From Bacteroidales bacterium (lineage in GTDB: Bacteria; Bacteroidota; Bacteroidia; Bacteroidales; F082), in NCBI GenBank assembly GCA_900771045.1, contig CAAGMM010000337.1, positions 1-7,548 on the forward strand: a stretch of 7,548 nucleotides of DNA. Direction: 5' to 3'. Made by a program: the position numbers and the translations under genes. Below the pieces are notes generated by a model. That model did no database searches and was not told the DNA's origin. It was given only the letters and a program-made list of their open reading frames with translations. Positions 5,787 to 7,548 of this stretch are shown here, one piece after another; positions within the stretch are counted from its first letter, which is position 1, and each line of letters opens with the position of its first letter.

Positions 5787-5907
5787 GAGATTTGTCTGAA
5801 CGAGCCTTCGATTTCGGAGGCTGCCGACATCAGGCACGGCCTTATCGGGCGGACTAAAGGGTTCCATGCCGCCTGCGAGGCTGAAGATGGATTAATAGAA
5901 CCCGCCT
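5787..5907 (+). promoter_or_regulatory. Structured 5' leader of the M23 peptidase gene
   Basis: This GC-rich stretch can fold into several hairpins. AGCCTTCG (5803-5810) pairs with CGGAGGCT (5815-5822) over the loop ATTT, with one G-U pair. CGGGCGG (5846-5852) pairs with CCGCCTG (5869-5875), also with one G-U. A small TGCC/GGCA stem (5822-5825 with 5833-5836) may lie between them. AGCCT at 5803 could instead pair with AGGCT at 5878-5882, so two exclusive folds are possible. There is no Shine-Dalgarno sequence before the ATG. It matches no riboswitch or RNA family I recognise; the hairpins are read by eye and the regulatory role is inference. Confidence 0.4.
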
Positions 5908-7152
5908 ATGACAAAGTTGAAACACAAGAAAATCCTTCCGCCGCTTGTCGCGATAATGATGACGGCCGCCTTTTTTTCCTGCGGAGACGAGGCCTCGAAA
6001 GACGAGGTTTCACTTCCGCCAGAGCCCCAATTCGCCTATGGGATATGCATTGACACGCTCGTGACGGAAGAATGCGTCGTCTGCAAGAACGAGATTCCGT
6101 CTAAGATTCTGCAAAGCAGGGGCGTGAGTTACAACACAATCGACTTCATCGCGAAAAAGCACAAAAAAAGCGTCTTCGACATCACGAAGATAAAGGTCGG
6201 AAACAAATACACCTTTATCAAGGCTAACGACAGCCTCCGCACCCCCCTATTCTGGATTTACGAGATAGACAAGGTCGATTTTGCCGTCTTCAGCCTCACG
6301 GACTCGCTGACGGCGTGGGTCGGGCATAAGGCCGTCACGACGACGACGGACTATATCGAAGGCGAGATAACGTCGTCGCTGTGGAACGCTATGGCAGAGG
6401 CCGGCGGCGACCAGAACATTACGCTCCAGCTGTCGGACATCTACGCCTGGACCGTCGACTTCTTCGGCATACAGAAAGGCGACAAGTTCAAAGTCCTTTA
6501 CGAGCAGCAGTATATCGAAGAGGAAAAGTCGGGCATAGGGAAGATTTGGGCCGCGGAGCTCACTAACGACAAGGTTGTGCATAAGGCCTATTATTTCGAG
6601 AATGGGAACAAGCAGGACTATTTCGACGAAAACGGCGAGAATCTGCGCAAGGCCTTTTTGAAGGCACCGCTCAACTACCGCCGCATCAGTTCGACTTTTT
6701 CCAACGGGCGCTATCATCCGGTCTTGAAAATAGTGCGTCCGCATCACGGCGTGGATTATGCCGCAGCTGCGGGAACGCCGGTTCAAAGCATCGGCGACGG
6801 CACCGTCATCGACAAGGGATTTCAGGCCAAAGGCGGAGGCAATTACCTGAAAATCAAGCATAACAGTATCTATACGACGACCTATATGCACCTCAAGGGG
6901 TTTGCCAAAGGAATATCAAAAGGCACGAAAGTCAAGCAGGGGCAAGTAATCGGATACGTCGGAAGCACCGGAATATCCACCGGGCCTCATCTCGACTTCA
7001 GGATGCAGAAAAACGGCACATACATCGACCCTTTGAAGTTCAAGTCGCCGTCGGCACCGCCTGTTGACAAAAAAGCTAAGGGAAAGTTCGACACAGAAGT
7101 GAAACGCTGCGATTCGATTATGGCGGACGCTGTTGAGAAAAAGGAGTCCTGA
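5908..7152 (+). CDS. M23-family (LytM/MepM-like) peptidoglycan peptidase, lipoprotein
   Basis: The protein is 414 residues and is predicted to cleave cell-wall peptide cross-links from a membrane anchor. The N-terminus is a lipoprotein signal ending AAFFSC with C25 as the likely lipidated residue, followed by the acidic tail GDEASKDE. Residues about 61-105 (SKILQSRGVSYNTIDFIAKK and on to KVGNKYTFI) resemble the LysM/OapA-like segment found before MepM-type domains. The zinc-peptidase domain spans about 255-380: H279-x3-D283 in RPHHGVD, H328 in TYMHL, and GPHLDF with H361. The last motif has aspartate D363 where classical members have the second histidine of H-x-H. I recall this variant in Bacteroidota relatives, so it need not mean loss of activity. 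In-frame stops TAA and TAG lie 15 to 10 bases upstream, fixing 5908 as the earliest ATG. It is monocistronic and divergent from the FISUMP remnant. Confidence 0.93.
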   Translation: MTKLKHKKILPPLVAIMMTAAFFSCGDEASKDEVSLPPEPQFAYGICIDTLVTEECVVCKNEIPSKILQSRGVSYNTIDFIAKKHKKSVFDITKIKVGNKYTFIKANDSLRTPLFWIYEIDKVDFAVFSLTDSLTAWVGHKAVTTTTDYIEGEITSSLWNAMAEAGGDQNITLQLSDIYAWTVDFFGIQKGDKFKVLYEQQYIEEEKSGIGKIWAAELTNDKVVHKAYYFENGNKQDYFDENGENLRKAFLKAPLNYRRISSTFSNGRYHPVLKIVRPHHGVDYAAAAGTPVQSIGDGTVIDKGFQAKGGGNYLKIKHNSIYTTTYMHLKGFAKGISKGTKVKQGQVIGYVGSTGISTGPHLDFRMQKNGTYIDPLKFKSPSAPPVDKKAKGKFDTEVKRCDSIMADAVEKKES

Positions 7153-7347
7153 CTATCGAACCACTTGATTTTCAGCGCATTTTCAGCCTGAACAAAAAAA
7201 ATGTTCCCATTTCCTGCAGTAATAAATTCCTAAAGTCAAAAAGGTCAGGAATATAGTTGTCAGACCGTCTGTTCGTCAAGCCGCAAAAAAAAACGCGGAA
7301 TCAGAGGCGAAAGTTAATTTCAATCCGACAACAAACGTTTTTTTGCT
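7153..7347. other. Intergenic gap between M23 gene and valS
   Basis: No gene is seen. ATTTTCAGC occurs twice at 7168-7176 and 7179-7187. GAACA and TGTTC (7190-7194 and 7202-7206) form a weak hairpin with an all-A loop, and CCGC/GCGG (7281-7284 with 7295-7298) form another across an A tract. Neither has the T tract of a plus-strand terminator, so the end of the peptidase transcript is not assigned. Positions 7232-7298 resemble the intergenic module at 4887 in order of parts. Confidence 0.5.
7232..7298. repeat. Diverged copy D of the GTCAAA intergenic module
   Basis: AAAGTCAAA at 7232-7240 is followed by TTGTCAGACCGT, CGTCAAGCCG, an A tract, ACG and a small GC hairpin. This is the same order as copies B and C but with many changes. 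The relationship is tentative without an alignment. Confidence 0.35.
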
Positions 7348-7355
7348 TATATTTG
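7348..7355 (+). promoter_or_regulatory. Bacteroidota -7 promoter element for valS
   Basis: TATATTTGCAAG matches TAnnTTTG exactly and lies 20 bases before the valS ATG at 7376, which predicts a leader of about 15 bases. The sequence is nearly the same as the deoC element. No distinct -33 box was identified. Confidence 0.7.
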
Positions 7356-7375
7356 CAAGTTCTTAATATATAAAT

Positions 7376-7548
7376 ATGGAGATAAGCAGCAGATATAATC
7401 CTTCCGAGATTGAAGGGAAATGGTATGAGCATTGGATGGGGAAAGGGTATTTTCACTCCACTCCCGACGAACGCGAACCCTACACCATCGTCATTCCGCC
7501 TCCGAATGTCACCGGCGTGCTTCACATGGGCCACATGATGAACAACAC
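7376..7548 (+). CDS. valS: Valyl-tRNA synthetase, 5' end only
   Basis: The window holds the first 57 codons plus two bases; the rest continues beyond the end. The enzyme charges tRNA-Val with valine in the cytoplasm. The N-terminus begins MEISSRYNPSEIEGKWYEHW, the usual opening of ValS. PYTIVIPPPNVTGVLHMGH then carries the class I synthetase HIGH motif as HMGH (50-53), preceded by the PPPNVTG signature that separates ValS from IleS and LeuS. The ATG at 7376 is the first in frame after the promoter and gives the standard N-terminus. Confidence 0.95.
   Translation, partial: MEISSRYNPSEIEGKWYEHWMGKGYFHSTPDEREPYTIVIPPPNVTGVLHMGHMMNN

Noticed and set aside
5694..5867. Upstream extension of the 78-codon ORF to an ATG at 5867 on the minus strand
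   Set aside because: It would run through both divergent promoters and the peptidase leader; nothing in the translation looks like a protein family.
5787..5925. Resemblance of the leader end (TAGAACCCGCCTATG) to the 3' end of RNase P RNA
   Set aside because: The region is far too short, and the conserved P4 core (GAGGAAAGTCC type) is missing, so the similarity is probably chance.
6247..6891. A 214-codon minus-strand frame opposite the M23 gene
   Set aside because: It lies entirely antisense to the conserved peptidase coding sequence; its translation has no family features, and the opposite frame explains its length.
7301..7534. Minus-strand frame over the valS start
   Set aside because: It is antisense to the clear ValS N-terminus and its promoter.

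Overview
The window looks like a piece of a Bacteroidota chromosome, most likely from the order Bacteroidales. Five gene starts are preceded by the TAnnTTTG -7 promoter element of that phylum. Ribosome binding sites are weak or absent, lipoproteins carry Bacteroidota-style signals, and one locus belongs to the 'Fibrobacter succinogenes major paralogous domain' (FISUMP) surface lipoprotein family. No plasmid, phage, insertion sequence, CRISPR array, tRNA or rRNA was recognised.

Layout. Positions 1-59 hold short tandem repeats. Positions 78-3646 (minus strand) form a compact three-gene operon driven from about 3671: a polysaccharide-deacetylase-like protein, a FemAB/GNAT-like acyltransferase overlapping it by 4 bases (ATGA), and a sodium-dependent (NSS family) amino-acid-type transporter 6 bases further on. 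Divergent from it is deoC (3757-4608, plus), deoxyribose-phosphate aldolase, whose last codons and stop lie inside a heptamer tandem repeat. The gap 4609-4981 contains two different heptamer arrays, two diverged copies of an approximately 85-95 bp repeat/hairpin module and an intrinsic terminator. Positions 4982-5447 (minus) carry the remains of a FISUMP lipoprotein gene: signal peptide and start of the mature protein, then a jump into the C-terminal domain in another frame. Upstream of it lies a promoter-driven 78-codon ORF of unknown meaning. Divergent from that is an M23 (LytM/MepM-like) cell-wall peptidase lipoprotein (5908-7152, plus) with a structured leader of about 120 nt. The window ends in the first 57 codons of valS (valyl-tRNA synthetase).

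The intact genes are conserved housekeeping or envelope functions. The less ordinary material lies between them: a set of 7- and 8-bp-period tandem repeats in nearly every intergenic gap, the internally deleted FISUMP gene with a C-terminus reminiscent of variable lectin-like domains, and the structured leader of the peptidase gene. I found no convincing new multi-gene system here.
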